Positions 1-12,953 of a DNA stretch of 64,000 nucleotides are shown here, one piece after another. The number at the start of each line of letters is the position of its first letter. Position 1 is the first letter of the stretch. A program made the position numbers and the translations under genes. The stretch is taken from NCBI GenBank assembly GCA_040954595.2, contig CM082578.2, positions 620,001 to 684,000 of the forward strand, read 5' to 3'. A model generated the notes under the pieces. The model was not told the origin of the DNA, made no database searches, and was given only the letters and a program-made list of their open reading frames with translations. The DNA comes from Balanoglossus misakiensis (Eukaryota; Hemichordata).

Positions 1-3000
1 TCAGCCTACCAATGTAGCTATTGTATTTTCCACTTTTTGTAAGTGAAGCCTGACTGTCGCCTGTCTTAGGTCACCACTTCATAAGCGGTCTTACCCGTCA
101 TTGGCACAAACAGTCTCAGGAAGTAAGCTTTCAGCCTACCAATGTAGCTATTGTATTTTCCACTTTTTGTAAGTGAAGCCTGACTGTCGCCTGTCTTAGG
201 TCACCACTTCATAAGTGTTCTTACCCGTCATTGGCACAAACAGTCTCAGGAAGTAAGCTTTCAGCCTACCAATGTAGCTATTATATTTTCCACTTTTTGT
301 AAGTGAAGCCTGACTGTCGCCTGTCTTAGGTCACCACTTCATAAGCGGTCTTACCCGTCATTGGCACATACAGTCTCAGGAAGTTAGCTTTCAATCTACC
401 AATGTAGCTATTATATTTTCCACTTTTTGGAAGTGAAGCCTGACTGTCGCCTGTCTTAGGTCACCACTTCATAAGAGGTCTTACCCGTCATTGGCACAAA
501 CAGTCTCAGGAAGTAAGCTTTCAGCCTACCAATGTAGCTATTGTATTTTCAACTTTTTGTAAGTGAAGCCTGACTGTCGCCTGTCTTAGGTCACCACTTC
601 ATAAGAGGTCTTACCCGTCATTGGCACAAACAGACAGGAAGTAAGCTTTCAGCCTACCAATGTAGCTTTTGTATTTTCAACTGTTTGTAAGTGAAGCCTG
701 ACTGTCGCCTGTCTTAGGTCACCACTTCATAAGAGGTCTTACCCGTCATTGGCACAAACAGTCTCAGGAAGTAAGCTTTCAGCCTACCAATGTAGCTATT
801 ATATTTTCCACTTTTTGTAAGTGAAGCCTGACTGTCGCCTGTCTTAGGTCACCACTTCATAAGAGGTGTTACCCGTCATTGGCACAAACAGTCTCAGGAA
901 GTAAGCTTTCAGCCTACCAATGTAGCTATTGTATTTTCAACTTTTTGTAAGTGAAGCCTGACTGTCGCCTGTCTTAGGTCACCACTTCATAAGAGGTCTT
1001 ACCCGTCATTGGCACAAACAGACTCAGGAAGTAAGCTTTCAGCCTACCAATGTAGCTATTGTATTTTCAACTTTTTGTAAGTGAAGCCTGACTGTCGCCT
1101 GTCTTAGGTCACCACTTCATAAGAGGTCTTACCCGTCATTGGCACAAACAGTCTCCGGAAGTAAGCTTTCAGCCTACCAATGTAGCTATTGTATTTTCCA
1201 CTTTTTGTAAGTGAAGCCTGACTGTCACCTGTCTTAGGTCACCACTTCATAAGCGGTCTTACCCGTCATTGGCACAAACAGTCTCAGGAAGTAAGCTTTC
1301 AGCCTACCAATGTAGCTATTATATTTTCCACTTTTTGTAAGTGAAGCCTGACTGTCGCCTGTCTTAGTTCACCACTTCATAAGCGGTCTTACCCGTCATT
1401 GGCACAAACAGTCTCAGGAATTAAGCTTTCAGCATACCAATGTAGCTATTATATTTACCACTTTTTGTAAGTGAAGCCTGACTGTCGCCTGTCTTAGGTC
1501 ACCACCTCATAAGCGGTCTTACCCGTCATTGGCACAAACAGTCTCAGGAAGTTAGCTTTCAGCCTACCAATGAAGCTATTATATTTTCCACTTTTTGTAA
1601 GTGAAGCCTGACTGTCGCCTGTCTTAGGTCACCGACTCATAAGCGGTCTTACCCGTCATTGGCACAAACAGTCTCAGGAAGTAAGCTTTCAGCCTACCAA
1701 TGTAGCTATTATATTTTCCACTTTTTGTAAGTGAAGCATGACTGTCGCCTGTCTTAGGTCACCACTTCATAAGCGGTCTTACCCGTCATTGGCACAAACA
1801 GTCTCAGGAAGTAAGCTTTCAGCCTACCAATGTAGCTATTATATTTTCCACATTTTGTAAGTGAAGCCTGACTGTCGCCTGTCTTAGGTCACCACTTCAT
1901 AAGCGGTCTTACCCGTCATTGGCACAAACAGTCTCAGGAAGTAAGCTTTCAGCCTACCAATGTAGCTATTGTATTTTCCACTTTTTGTAAGTAAAGCCTG
2001 ACTGTCGCCTGTCTTAGGTCACCACTTCATAAGAGGTCTTACCCGTCATTGGCACAAACAGTCTCAGGAAGTAAGCTTTCAGCCTACCAATGTAGCTATT
2101 GTATTTTCCACTTTTTGTAAGTGAAGCCTGACTGTCGCCTTTCTTAGGTCACCACTTCATAAGAGGTCTTACCCGTCATTGGCACAAACAGTCTCAGGAG
2201 GTAAGCTTTCAGCCTACCAATGTAGCTATTGTATTTTCCACTTTTTGTAAGTGAAGCCTGACTGTCGCCTGTCTTAGGTCACCTCTTCATAAGCGGTCTT
2301 ACCCGTCATTGGCACAAACAGTCTCAGGAAGTAAGCTTTCAGCCTACCAATGTAGCTATTGTATTTTCAACTTTTTGTAAGTGAAGCCTGACTGTCGCCT
2401 GTCTTAGGTCACCACTTCATAAGAGGTCTTACCCGTCATTGGCACAAACAGCCTCAGGAAGTAAGCTTTCAGCCTACCAATGTAGCTATTGTATTTTCAA
2501 CTTTTTGTAAGTGAAGCCTGACTGTCGCGTGTCTTAGGTCACCACTTCATAAGAGGTCTTACCCGTCATTGGCACAAACAGTCTCCGGAAGTAAGCTTTC
2601 AGCCTACCAATGTAGCTATTGTATTTTCCACTTTTTGTAAGTGAAGCCTGACTGTCGCCTGTCTTAGGTCACCACTTCATAAGCGGTCTTACCCGTCATT
2701 GGCACAAACAGTCTCAGGAAGTAAGCTTTCAGCCTACCAATGTAGCTATTATATTTTCCACTTTTTGTAAGTGAAGCCTGACTGTCGCCTGTCTTAGTTC
2801 ACCACTTCATAAGCGGTCTTACCCGTCATTGGCACAAACAGTCTCAGGAATTAAGCTTTCAGCATACCAATGTAGCTATTATATTTACCACTTTTTGTAA
2901 TTGAAGCCTGACTGTCGCCTGTCTTAGGTCACCACCTCATAAGCGGTCTTACCCGTCATTGGCACAAACAGTCTCAGGAAGTTAGCTTTCAGCCTACCAA

Positions 3001-6000
3001 TGAAGCTATTATATTTTCCACTTTTTGTAAGTGAAGCCTGACTGTCGCCTGTCTTAGGTCACCGACTCATAAGCGGTCTTGCCCGTCATTGGCACAAACA
3101 GTCTCAGGAAGTAAGCTTTCAGCCTACCAATGTAGCTATTATATTTTCCACTTTTTGTAAGTGAAGCCTGACTGTCGCCTGTCTTAGGTCACCACTTCAT
3201 AAGCGGTCTTACCCGTCATTGGCACAAACAGTCTCAGGAAGTAAGCTTTCAGCCTACCAATGTAGCTATTATATTTTCCACATTTTGTAAGTGAAGCCTG
3301 ACTGTCGCCTGTCTTAGGTCACCACTTCATAAGCGGTCTTACCCGTCATTGGCACAAACAGTCTCAGGAAGTAAGCTTTCAGCCTACCAATGTAGCTATT
3401 GTATTTTCCACTTTTTGTAAGTAAAGCCTGACTGTCGCCTGTCTTAGGTCACCACTTCAAAAGAGGTCTTACCCGTCATTGGCACAAACAGTCTCAGGAA
3501 GTAAGCTTTCAGCCTACCAATGTAGCTATTGTATTTTCCACTTTTTGTAAGTGAAGCCTGACTGTCGCCTTTCTTAGGTCACCACTTCATAAGAGGTCTT
3601 ACCCGTCATTGGCACAAACAGTCTCAGGAGGTAAGCTTTCAGCCTACCAATGTAGCTATTGTATTTTCCACTTTTTGTAAGTGAAGCCTGACTGTCGCCT
3701 GTCTTAGGTCACCTCTTCATAAGCGGTCTTACCCGTCATTGGCACAAACAGTCTCAGGAAGTAAGCTTTCAGCCTACCAATGTAGCTATTGTATTTTCAA
3801 CTTTTTGTAAGTGAAGCCTGACTGTCGCCTGTCTTAGGTCACCACTTCATAAGAGGTCTTACACGTCATTGGCACAAACAGACTCAGGAAGTAAGCTTTC
3901 AGCCTACCAATGTAGCTATTGTATTTTCAACTTTTTGTAAGTGAAGCCTGACTGTCGCGTGTCTTAGGTCACCACTTCATAAGAGGTCTTACCCGTCATT
4001 GGCACAAACAGTCTCCGGAAGTAAGCTTTCAGCCTACCAATGTAGCTATTGTATTTTCCACTTTTTGTAAGTGAAGCCTGACTGTCGCCTGTCTTAGGTC
4101 ACCACTTCATAAGCGGTCTTACCCGTCATTGGCACAAACAGTCTCAGGAAGTAAGCTTTCAGCCTACCAATGTAGCTATTATATTTTCCACTTTTTGTAA
4201 GTGAAGCCTGACTGTCGCCTGTCTTAGTTCACCACTTCATAAGCGGTCTTACCCGTCATTGGCACAAACAGTCTCCGGAAGTAAGCTTTCAGCCTACCAA
4301 TGTAGCTATTGTATTTTCCACTTTTTGTAAGTGAAGCCTGACTGTCGCCTGTCTTAGGTCACCACTTCATAAGCGGTCTTACCCGACATTGGCACAAACA
4401 GACTCAGGAAGTAAGCTTTCAGCCTACCAATGTAGCTATTGTATTTTCAACTTTTTGTAAGTGAAGCCTGACTGTCGCCTGTCTTAGGTCACCACTTCAT
4501 AAGAGGTCTTACCCGTCATTGGCACAAACAGTCTCCGGAAGTAAGCTTTCAGCCTACCAATGTAGCTATTGTATTTTCCACTTTTTGTAAGTGAAGCCTG
4601 ACTGTCGCCTGTCTTAGGTCACCACTTCATAAGCGGTCTTACCCGTCATTGGCACAAACAGTCTCAGGAAGTAAGCTTTCAGCCTACCAATGTAGCTATT
4701 ATATTTTCCACTTTTTGTAAGTGAAGCCTGACTGTCGCCTGTCTTAGTTCACCACTTCATAAGCGGTCTTACCCGTCATTGGCACAAACAGTCTCATGAA
4801 TTAAGCTTTCAGCATACCAATGTAGCTATTATATTTTCCACTTTTTGTAAGTGAAGCCTGACTGTCGCCTGTCTTAGGTCACCACATCATAAGCGGTCTT
4901 ACCCGTCATTGGCACAAACAGTCTCAGGAAGTTAGCTTTCAGCCTACCAATGAAGCTATTATATTTTCCACTTTTTGTAAGTGAAGCCTGACTGTCGCCT
5001 GTCTTAGGTCACCGACTCATAAGCGGTCTTACCCGTCATTGGCACAAACAGTCTCAGGAAGTAAGCTTTCAGCCTACCAATGTAGCTATTATATTTTCCA
5101 CTTTTTGTAAGTGAAGCCTGACTGTCGCCTGTCTTAGGTCACCACTTCATAAGCGGTCTTACCCGTCATTGGCACAAACAGTCTCAGGAAGTAAGCTTTC
5201 AGCCTACCAATGTAGCTATTATAATTTCCCCTTTTTGTAAGTGAAGCCTGACTGTCGCCTGTCTTAGGTCACCACTTCATAAGCGGTCTTACCCGTCATT
5301 GGCACAAACAGTCTCAGGAAGTAAGCTTTCAGCCTACCAATGTAGCTATTGTATTTTCCACTTTTTGTAAGTGAAGCCTGACTGTCGCCTGTCTTAGGTC
5401 ACCACTTTATAAGCGGTCTTACCCGTCATTGGCACAAACAGTCTCAGGAAGTAAGCTTGCAGCCTACCTATGTAGCTATTGTATTTTCCACTTTTTGTAA
5501 GTGAAGCCTGACTGTCACCTGTCTTAGGTCACCACTTCATAAGCGGTCTTACCCGTCATTGGCACAAACAGTCTCAGGAAGTAAGCTTTCAGCCTACCAA
5601 TGTAGCTATTATATTTTCCACTTTTTGTAAGTGAAGCCTGACTGTCGCCTGTCTTAGTTCACCACTTCATAAGCGGTCTTACCCGTCATTGGCACAAACA
5701 GTCTCAGGAATTAAGCTTTCAGCATACCAATGTAGCTATTATATTTACCACTTTTTGTAAGTGAAGCCTGACTGTCGCCTGTCTTAGGTCACCACCTCAT
5801 AAGCGGTCTTACCCGTCATTGGCACAAACAGTCTCAGGAAGTTAGCTTTCAGCCTACCAATGAAGCTATTATATTTTCCACTTTTTGTAAGTGAAGCCTG
5901 ACTGTCGCCTGTCTTAGGTCACCGACTCATAAGCGGTCTTACCCGTCATTGGCACAAACAGTCTCAGGAAGTAAGCTTTCAGCCTACCAATGTAGCTATT

Positions 6001-9000
6001 ATATTTTCCACTTTTTGTAAGTGAAGCCTGACTGTCGCCTGTCTTAGGTCACCACTTCATAAGCGGTCTTACCCGTCATTGGCACAAACAGTCTCCGGAA
6101 GTAAGCTTTCAGCCTACCAATGTAGCTATTGTATTTTCCACTTTTTGTAAGTGAAGCCTGACTGTCGCCTGTCTTAGGTCACCACTTCATAAGAGGTCTT
6201 ACCCGTCATTGGCACAAACAGTCTCAGGAAGTAAGCTTTCAGCCTACCAATGTAGCTATTGTATTTTCCACTTTTTGTAAGTGAAGCCTGACTGTCGCCT
6301 TTCTTAGGTCACCACTTCAAAAGCGGTCTTACCCGTCATAGGCACAAACAGTCTCAGGAAGTAAGCTTTCAGCCTACCAATGTAGCTATTATATTTTCCA
6401 CTTTTTGTAAGTGAAGCCTGACTGTCGCCTGTCTTAGGTCACCACTTCATAAGAGGTCTTACCCGTCATTGGCACAAACAGTCTCAGGAAGTAAGCTTTC
6501 AGCCTACCAATGTAGCTATTGTATTTTCAACTTTTTGTAAGTGAAGCCTGACTGTCGCCTGTCTTAGGTCACCACCTCATAAGCGGTCTTACCCGTCATT
6601 GGCACAAACAGTCTCAGGAAGTTAGCTTTCAGCCTACCAATGAAGCTATTATATTTTCCACTTTTTGTAAGTGAAGCCTGACTGTCGCCTGTCTTAGGTC
6701 ACCGACTCATAAGCGGTCTTACCCGTCATTGGCACAAACAGTCTCAGGAAGTAAGCTTTCAGCCTACCAATGTAGCTATTATATTTTCCACTTTTTGTAA
6801 GTGAAGCCTGACTGTCGCCTGTCTTAGGTCACCACTTCATAAGCGGTCTTACCCGTCATTGGCACAAACAGTCTCAGGAATTAAGCTTTCAGCATACCAA
6901 TGTAGCTATTATATTTACCACTTTTTGTAAGTGAAGCCTGACTGTCGCCTGTCTTAGGTCACCACCTCATAAGCGGTCTTACCCGTCATTGGCACAAACA
7001 GTCTCAGGAAGTTAGCTTTCAGCCTACCAATGAAGCTATTATATTTTCCACTTTTTGTAAGTGAAGCCTGACTGTCGCCTGTCTTAGGTCACCGACTCAT
7101 AAGCGGTCTTACCCGTCATTGGCACAAACAGTCTCAGGAAGTAAGCTTTCAGCCTACCAATGTAGCTATTATATTTTCCACTTTTTGTAAGTGAAGCCTG
7201 ACTGTCGCCTGTCTTAGGTCACCACTTCATAAGCGGTCTTACCCGTCATTGGCACAAACAGTCTCAGGAAGTAAGCTTTCAGCCTACCAATGTAGCTATT
7301 ATATTTTCAACTTTTTGTAAGTGAAGCCTGACTGTCGCCTGTCTTAGGTCACCACTTCATAAGCGGTCTTACCCATCATTGGCACAAACAGTCTCAGGAA
7401 GTAAGCTTTCAGCCTACCAATGTAGCTATTGTATTTTCCACTTTTTGTAAGTGAAGCCTGACTGTCGCCTGTCTTAGGTCACCACTTTATAAGCGGTCTT
7501 ACCCGTCATAGGCACAAACAGTCTCGGGAAGTAAGCTTTCAGCCTACCAATGTAGCTATTGTATTTTCCACTTTTTGTAAGTGAAGCCTGACTGTCGCCT
7601 GTCTTAGGTCACCACTTCATAAGTGTTCTTACCCGTCATTGGCACAAACAGTCTCAGGAAGTAAGCTTTCAGCCTACCAATGTAGCTATTATATTTTCCA
7701 CTTTTTGTAAGTGAAGCATGACTGTCGCCTGTCTTAGGTCACCACTTCATAAGCGGTCTTACCCGTCATTGGCACAAACAGTCTCAGGAGGTAAGCTTTC
7801 AGCCTACCAATGTAGCTATTGTATTTTCCACTTTTTGTAAGTGAAGCCTGACTGTCGCCTGTCTTAGGTCACCACTTCATAAGAGGTCTTACCCGTCATT
7901 GGCACAAACAGTCTCAGGAAGTAAGCTTTCAGCCTACCAATGTAGCTATTATATTTTCCACTTTTTGTAAGTGAAGCCTGACTGTCGCCTGTCTTAGGTC
8001 ACCTCTTCATAAGCGGTCTTACCCGTCATTGGCACAAACAGTCTCAGGAAGTAAGCTTTCAGCCTACCAATGTAGCTATTGTATTTTCCACTTTTTGTAA
8101 GTGAAGCCTGACTGTCGCCTGTCTTAGGTCACCACTTCATAAGCGGTCTTACCCGTCATTGGCACAAACAGTCTCAGGAAGTAAGCTTTCAGCCTACCAA
8201 TGTAGCTATTATATTTTCCACTTTTTGTAAGTGAAGCCTGACTGTCGCCTGTCTTAGTTCACCACTTCATAAGCGGTCTTACCCGTCATTGGCACAAACA
8301 GTCTCATGAATTAAGCTTTCAGCATACCAATGTAGCTATTATATTTTCCACTTTTTGTAAGTGAAGCCTGACTGTCGCCTGTCTTAGGTCACCACATCAT
8401 AAGCTGTCTTACCCGTCATTGGCACAAACAGTCTCAGGAAGTTAGCTTTCAGCCTACCAATGAAGCTATTATATTTTCCACTTTTTGTAAGTGAAGCCTG
8501 ACTGTCGCCTGTCTTAGGTCACCGACTCATAAGCGGTCTTACCCGTCATTGGCACAAACAGTCTCAGGAAGTAAGCTTTCAGCCTACCAATGTAGCTATT
8601 ATATTTTCCACTTTTTGTAAGTGAAGCCTGACTGTCGCCTGTCTTAGGTCACCACTTCATAAGCGGTCTTACCCGTTATTGGCACAAACAGTCTCAGGAA
8701 GTAAGCTTTCAGCCTACCAATGTAGCTATTATATTTTCCACTTTTTGTAAGTGAAGCCTGAGTGTCGCCTGTCTTAGGTCACCACTTCATAAGCGGTCTT
8801 ACCCGTCATTGGCACAAACAGTCTCAGGAAGTAAGCTTTCAGCCTACCAATGTAGCTATTGTATTTTCCACTTTTTGTAAGTGAAGCCTGACTGTCGCCT
8901 GTCTTAGGTCACCACTTTATAAGCGGTCTTACCCGTCATTGGCACAAACAGTCTCAGGAAGTAAGCTTGCAGCCTACCTATGTAGCTATTGTATTTTCCA

Positions 9001-9114
9001 CTTTTTGTAAGTGAAGCCTGACTGTCACCTGTCTTAGGTCACCACTTCATAAGCGGTCTTACCCGTCATTGGCACAAACAGTCTCAGGAAGTAAGCTTTC
9101 AGCCTACCAATGTA
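1..9114 (+). repeat. 130-bp satellite array, segment A
   Basis: About 70 head-to-tail monomers with a period of 130 bp; the phrase TCAGCCTACC recurs at 1, 131, 261 and so on. Each monomer normally holds a HindIII site (AAGCTT), a GGTCACC site, an AGGTCA hexamer and a CATTGG-N34-CCAATG dyad. Most differences are single substitutions shared by sets of monomers: ATTGT/ATTAT, TCCAC/TCAAC, and AAGCGG/AAGAGG/AAGTGTTC after CTTCAT. One 128-bp monomer (CAGACAGG instead of CAGTCTCAGG) lies near 631. There are no open frames and no inverted monomers. The array is already in progress at base 1 and is cut at 9114 by a DNA transposon. A centromeric or pericentromeric location is a reasonable guess but is not shown by the sequence. 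Confidence 0.98.
891..4265 (+). repeat. 11-monomer higher-order repeat (1,430 bp)
   Basis: Private variants recur exactly 1,430 bp apart. CTCCGG occurs at about 1153, 2583 and 4013. GTCTTAGTTC occurs at 1361, 2791 and 4221. GTAAAGCCTG occurs at 1991 and 3421, and ACCTCTTCAT at 2281 and 3711. That is about 2.4 copies of an 11-monomer unit. The register breaks near 4265, where a CTCCGG monomer follows directly instead of the expected GGAATTAAGC variant, and CTCCGG then recurs at 260-bp spacing (4271, 4531). Confidence 0.9.
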
Positions 9115-9135
9115 CACTACAGACTGAATGTCCTG
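9115..9135 (+). repeat. left terminal inverted repeat
   Basis: 21 bp, exactly the reverse complement of 15721-15741; beyond this the two ends diverge at once. It begins CACTAC directly after the TA target duplication. Confidence 0.97.
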
Positions 9136-9345
9136 CACATGGCGCGCTTGCCGGGCGCGCTCAGTGGCTTGCTGCGCGCGCCAGTGGGCTCGGTCCCTCC
9201 GGGCCCAGCAGGCCCATGGGCCCGCAGGGCTTGCTAATTAAATGTGTTTGGTGGGCCCGCATTCGGGCCCACCGGGCCCAGCTAGCCCATGGGCCCGCTG
9301 CGCTTGCTGTGTTTGGCGGGCCCGAATGAACACATGAGAAGTCTG
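9136..9345. repeat. GC-rich subterminal repeats, left end
   Basis: This stretch is rich in GCGCGC, GGGCCC and CTTGCTG words, unlike the AT-rich interior. A block beginning GGGCCCAGC at 9201 is repeated at 9274, giving an imperfect tandem duplication of about 73 bp; the second copy lacks an 8-bp AATTAAAT-like stretch. A perfect 9-bp stem (GTGGGCCCG, 9251-9259, pairing with 9264-9272) closes a 4-nt loop. Subterminal motif clusters of this kind are transposase-binding regions in CACTA-type elements; the role here is inferred. Open frames crossing it are compositional. Confidence 0.7.
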
Positions 9346-11790
9346 CCAGTCTTAGAATGAGAAGAAGGCATGTTTGAGAACTCTGGAGTTAAGAATTGGG
9401 GTAGCATGTCACCGGAATAAATTTAATAATAGACGTTTCGTGTGTGTCTGCATGTGTCCGAGATGTAATCAATGTGTCATGGTTTACCACGACAAATTCT
9501 AGCTCAGTCTTCTTGATCGGGCCTAGATTGATCATTGCAACCTAATCATCAAAGTTAGCAAACATGTAAGATCGTTCGCATTTGCCTGAGGTACCACCTC
9601 GATCGGACTGTGACTCGATCTCTCTACGTGATGTGATGTCGTCGATCGACGCCATGTTTGTTTACATGATTGTACAATCGTGCGTAGCTATGGTCTGACG
9701 CAGGGACTCTCTACCTGTTTCATCGCCTGGTAAATTAGATGGATATTCTCAAAACAGTAGAATGTATATTGTGTTCTGATTGCATTCTTCGTGTGTATCA
9801 AACTTTTATTTTATTGATTTCCTTTTGTTGTCAGCCACATGCGAGTAGCCTTGCCAATAAACAGTCGTGTTTACTCGGTAAACAAGAGGAATCACTGACT
9901 TGCCTCAAAAACAACAGTAGCAGGTGTAGTTCCTTTCCGTCCTACCTCCATGCAACATACAACATACAATCCGCGTCAAAAAAGCACTCCTGAAGAACTA
10001 TGAAATGTCTAGCTTGTGTTCATTCTGTCAAACAATTGCATGGACTCCAGCCATATTCAATGCCAGTTTAAGTAGATCTTAAACTCACCGTCAGTGAGTT
10101 AGATACAGGTGCACACATACATGTATGACACTATTGTGAAGTAACATTTTTTTATTTTAGAAAATGTGAAAAATAATAGGGAAAATTTTGAGTTTACATA
10201 AATGTTACAAACTATACAGCAAGTCACATCAGAGTAGAATAAAAATGTCCTCAAGTACAAATAAACAGCAAAACGGAAAAATGCATCGATGTCGGAACTA
10301 CTAAAGTCGAGAATCAGCTCTGAATTTATTCAGTAATCTAGTGCTTGGGGCGGAAACTTTAATGCAGAACACACTCTCTCGATATGCAAATATAACTTAT
10401 TGAAACTCGTTGCCATACCACGGTTACTAGAAGCCAGGAACCATCGACATGGCACAGTCTATATATACATGTACACTGAGAAGCCATAGAGACGTGCATG
10501 TTCAAATAGACCTTCTGAATAATGATCTATCGAGCAACAACAACAAAAAGGAAAAGATCCTTTGTACATTAAATACGACCGAACTTTGCTCTCGTTTGTG
10601 GTACTGTGTGTTTTGAAATACAGGAGTCGACAAATGTGACGTGTAATAATTTGTACACAATTTTCTTTACCCAAGTACAAAAATGCCTTTCAGCACAGAA
10701 AAAACAACAAAGCAACGCCATTATCGTTAACACCTAATTGTTTCTCCCAATTTGAAGCGGTCTCTTTCGAAAAGGATTCGTCATAAGAGTTACTCATTGT
10801 ACAAACTGACCACCTGTCAGACATTGTGGATTTTCCTTACATTAATTTCTGCTTTCTATCCGAGTGCAGAACGGGAAAACCCGCTGAGGCTATACCGCTG
10901 TCAGAAGAAACAGCGAGGGCTTCGAACGTACTTTTATTTTTCACACTTAAATCACTGCTCGTAAATTAATGCATCAAAAGTAAAAGTTTCCTTTTTCCTT
11001 TTAAATTTAAAAGTATATATGGCCTATGTCACGATCAATATTGCGATTGTGTTTATAACTAGCATAGCTGCAATAATTAGAGTGATGGGTAGCTATTTTC
11101 GCTTGGTTGAATCACGGTCACTCCACAAGGGTCGCCGACGTAGTCAGAATAATGGACGAAAAAGTCGGAACAATCAAGCCCGAGAGTATACTGCGAGTAG
11201 TCATACGCATTGATACTCATATGAAATCAACAATAAAGAATAATCTGCATAACAGGAAAAAGAAAGCCTACTGACGACTAGCCTGCACATTAGTAAATCA
11301 CAGGTGTGAATGGGGTGGGCCACGGGAGGTAGCCTTTGGTCAGTAGGATCGTACCAGCTACCTCATAAATGTATTTTTCACTAATTTGTGCGATCAAGTT
11401 TTTTTCCTCAACATGATCTCCAATCTATTGCAGATTCAAAATCATATCCAGGGAATCCACAGATCGCGATTCGTGTTTTCTTGTGTTTATATTTAGCTGG
11501 AATAATTGTAACGGCACCTTGTCGCTGTTTTTGGTGTAGATGCCCTGCACACTTACATGCAATGGACCGCAGTTACGTTGCGCGGTCGTGATGTAAATTT
11601 AGGAAATAGTGATACACTGCATCTATTAAAGCTTATCTTTGTTTCAGAGTAAAAATCTACCCGCTTTATCTGTACTGTATCTCTCAGCGTCCACGGGTGT
11701 TACATGTTTATGCTCGGCCAGCCACGTTCTTCAGGTTGTTATCACCTTTTTGTTCGTCAGTACAATAAAATATGTGTGAACTCAATGAAC
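9346..11790. other. transposon interior with no recognised gene
   Basis: AT-rich sequence of ordinary complexity. Only short open frames of 64-84 codons are present, none with recognisable domains. The frame at 9739-9993 contains an acceptor-like pyrimidine tract ending in CAG near 9835, but I cannot connect it to a plausible gene. No tRNA, rRNA or reverse transcriptase signature was seen. Confidence 0.5.
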
Positions 11791-12275
11791 AATTAAAGCT
11801 GCAAGCAGCATTGTCCGGGCCCAAGCTCTATTATCTGATCTGATGCTAATATAGTGTTAAGTAGGTCAAAAGTCACCCGAGGTCACCCAACATTTGGGCA
11901 AAATATTTTGACCCCATATTGGTCCATGTATAACAAAAACAAAACCTCTAGGTCTATTGGTTCATCTGTAATTAGGTATATGCATATTTAATGAGGTCAC
12001 CAGAGGTCAAAGGGGTCATGAAAAGTAGCAAATTTTTTTGATCACATACAAATCCACATACATCAAAAACCAAACTTATAGCCCTATTGGTTAGCCTGGA
12101 ATTAGATATGCAGAAAAATGATTCGTCAAAAGTAGGTCAAAGGTCATTGCCAAAATTACCAAAATATTTATAGGTTATTCTTGTCATATGATGATTCATA
12201 TCCATAAAAAGAATTTCTGTGCTATCAATTTTTAGGCTAGAAAAGGAATTTTTACTTTTTAATCGTTTTTCACAA

Positions 12276-12585
12276 AATCCAATATGGCCGCCATAATCTT
12301 CGACCAATCACATTCCCCTTCGCAAACTTGATAGACATCCGTTTAATGACCACACACACCAAATCTTGTGACTCGGTTATCGCCCGTTCTGGAGAAGAAG
12401 ATTTTTGAAGTTTTACTATGGTTTTTCGAAAATCCAATATGGCCGCCATAATCTTCGACCAATCACAATGATCTTCGCAAACTTGATAGACATCAGTTAG
12501 GTGACCACATACCCCAAACGGCGTGACTCGGTTATCGCCGGTTCTGGAGAAGAAGATTTTTGAAATTTTGACCAGATTTCAGAAA
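12276..12585 (+). repeat. 155-bp direct duplication
   Basis: AATCCAATATGGCCGCCATA occurs at 12276 and 12431. The following ~150 bases (CTTCGACCAATCAC, CTTCGCAAACTTGATAGACATC, GACTCGGTTATCGCC, GGAGAAGAAGATTTTTGAA) are repeated with modest divergence. A third, truncated copy begins near 12731 and runs only through GGCCGCCATG. Confidence 0.85.
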
Positions 12586-12880
12586 AACAACTGTAGCAAA
12601 AAAACTGCAACATTGACAGCAAAATATCCAATTACAAAAATGATGGGCAGAGGGTATACTACCAGCACGCCAAATCTGAAGTCGATCTGACTTGTAGTTT
12701 CTGAGATCTGAGATTTGCATTTTTTCAGAAAATCCAATATGGCCGCCATGTCACGTGACTAATTAAGTATTCACAAGTCACTGCACATCTACTCATTGAC
12801 CTTGACCACTGTAGCAAGTTTGAGAACTGTACCTGCAGCAATGTCTGAGATCTAGAGCGCGAAAGAAATGAACCAAGAAT

Positions 12881-12905
12881 AAAGAAAGAAAGAAAGAAAG
12901 AAAAA
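12881..12905 (+). repeat. (AAAG)n microsatellite
   Basis: About six AAAG units immediately upstream of the 13-bp hairpin. Confidence 0.9.
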
Positions 12906-12921
12906 CCCCAACGAAACCAAT

Positions 12922-12953
12922 ACGGGCCCAAGCCTGGCTTGGCTTGGGCCCGT
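12922..12953. repeat. 13-bp perfect hairpin
   Basis: ACGGGCCCAAGCC (12922-12934) pairs fully with 12941-12953 across a 6-nt loop. It lies near the 3' boundary of the nested repeat and probably marks its end. Confidence 0.85.

Noticed and set aside
1-130. CENP-B box in the monomer
   Set aside because: I looked for the NTTCGNNNNANNCGGGN pattern on both strands of the consensus monomer and did not find it.
1-9114. CRISPR array
   Set aside because: The repeat is a continuous 130-bp unit with no unique spacers, no cas genes and a eukaryotic context.
9069-9329. 86-codon open frame across the left transposon junction
   Set aside because: It starts in satellite and runs through GC-rich subterminal repeats; low-complexity, no domain, and created by the insertion.
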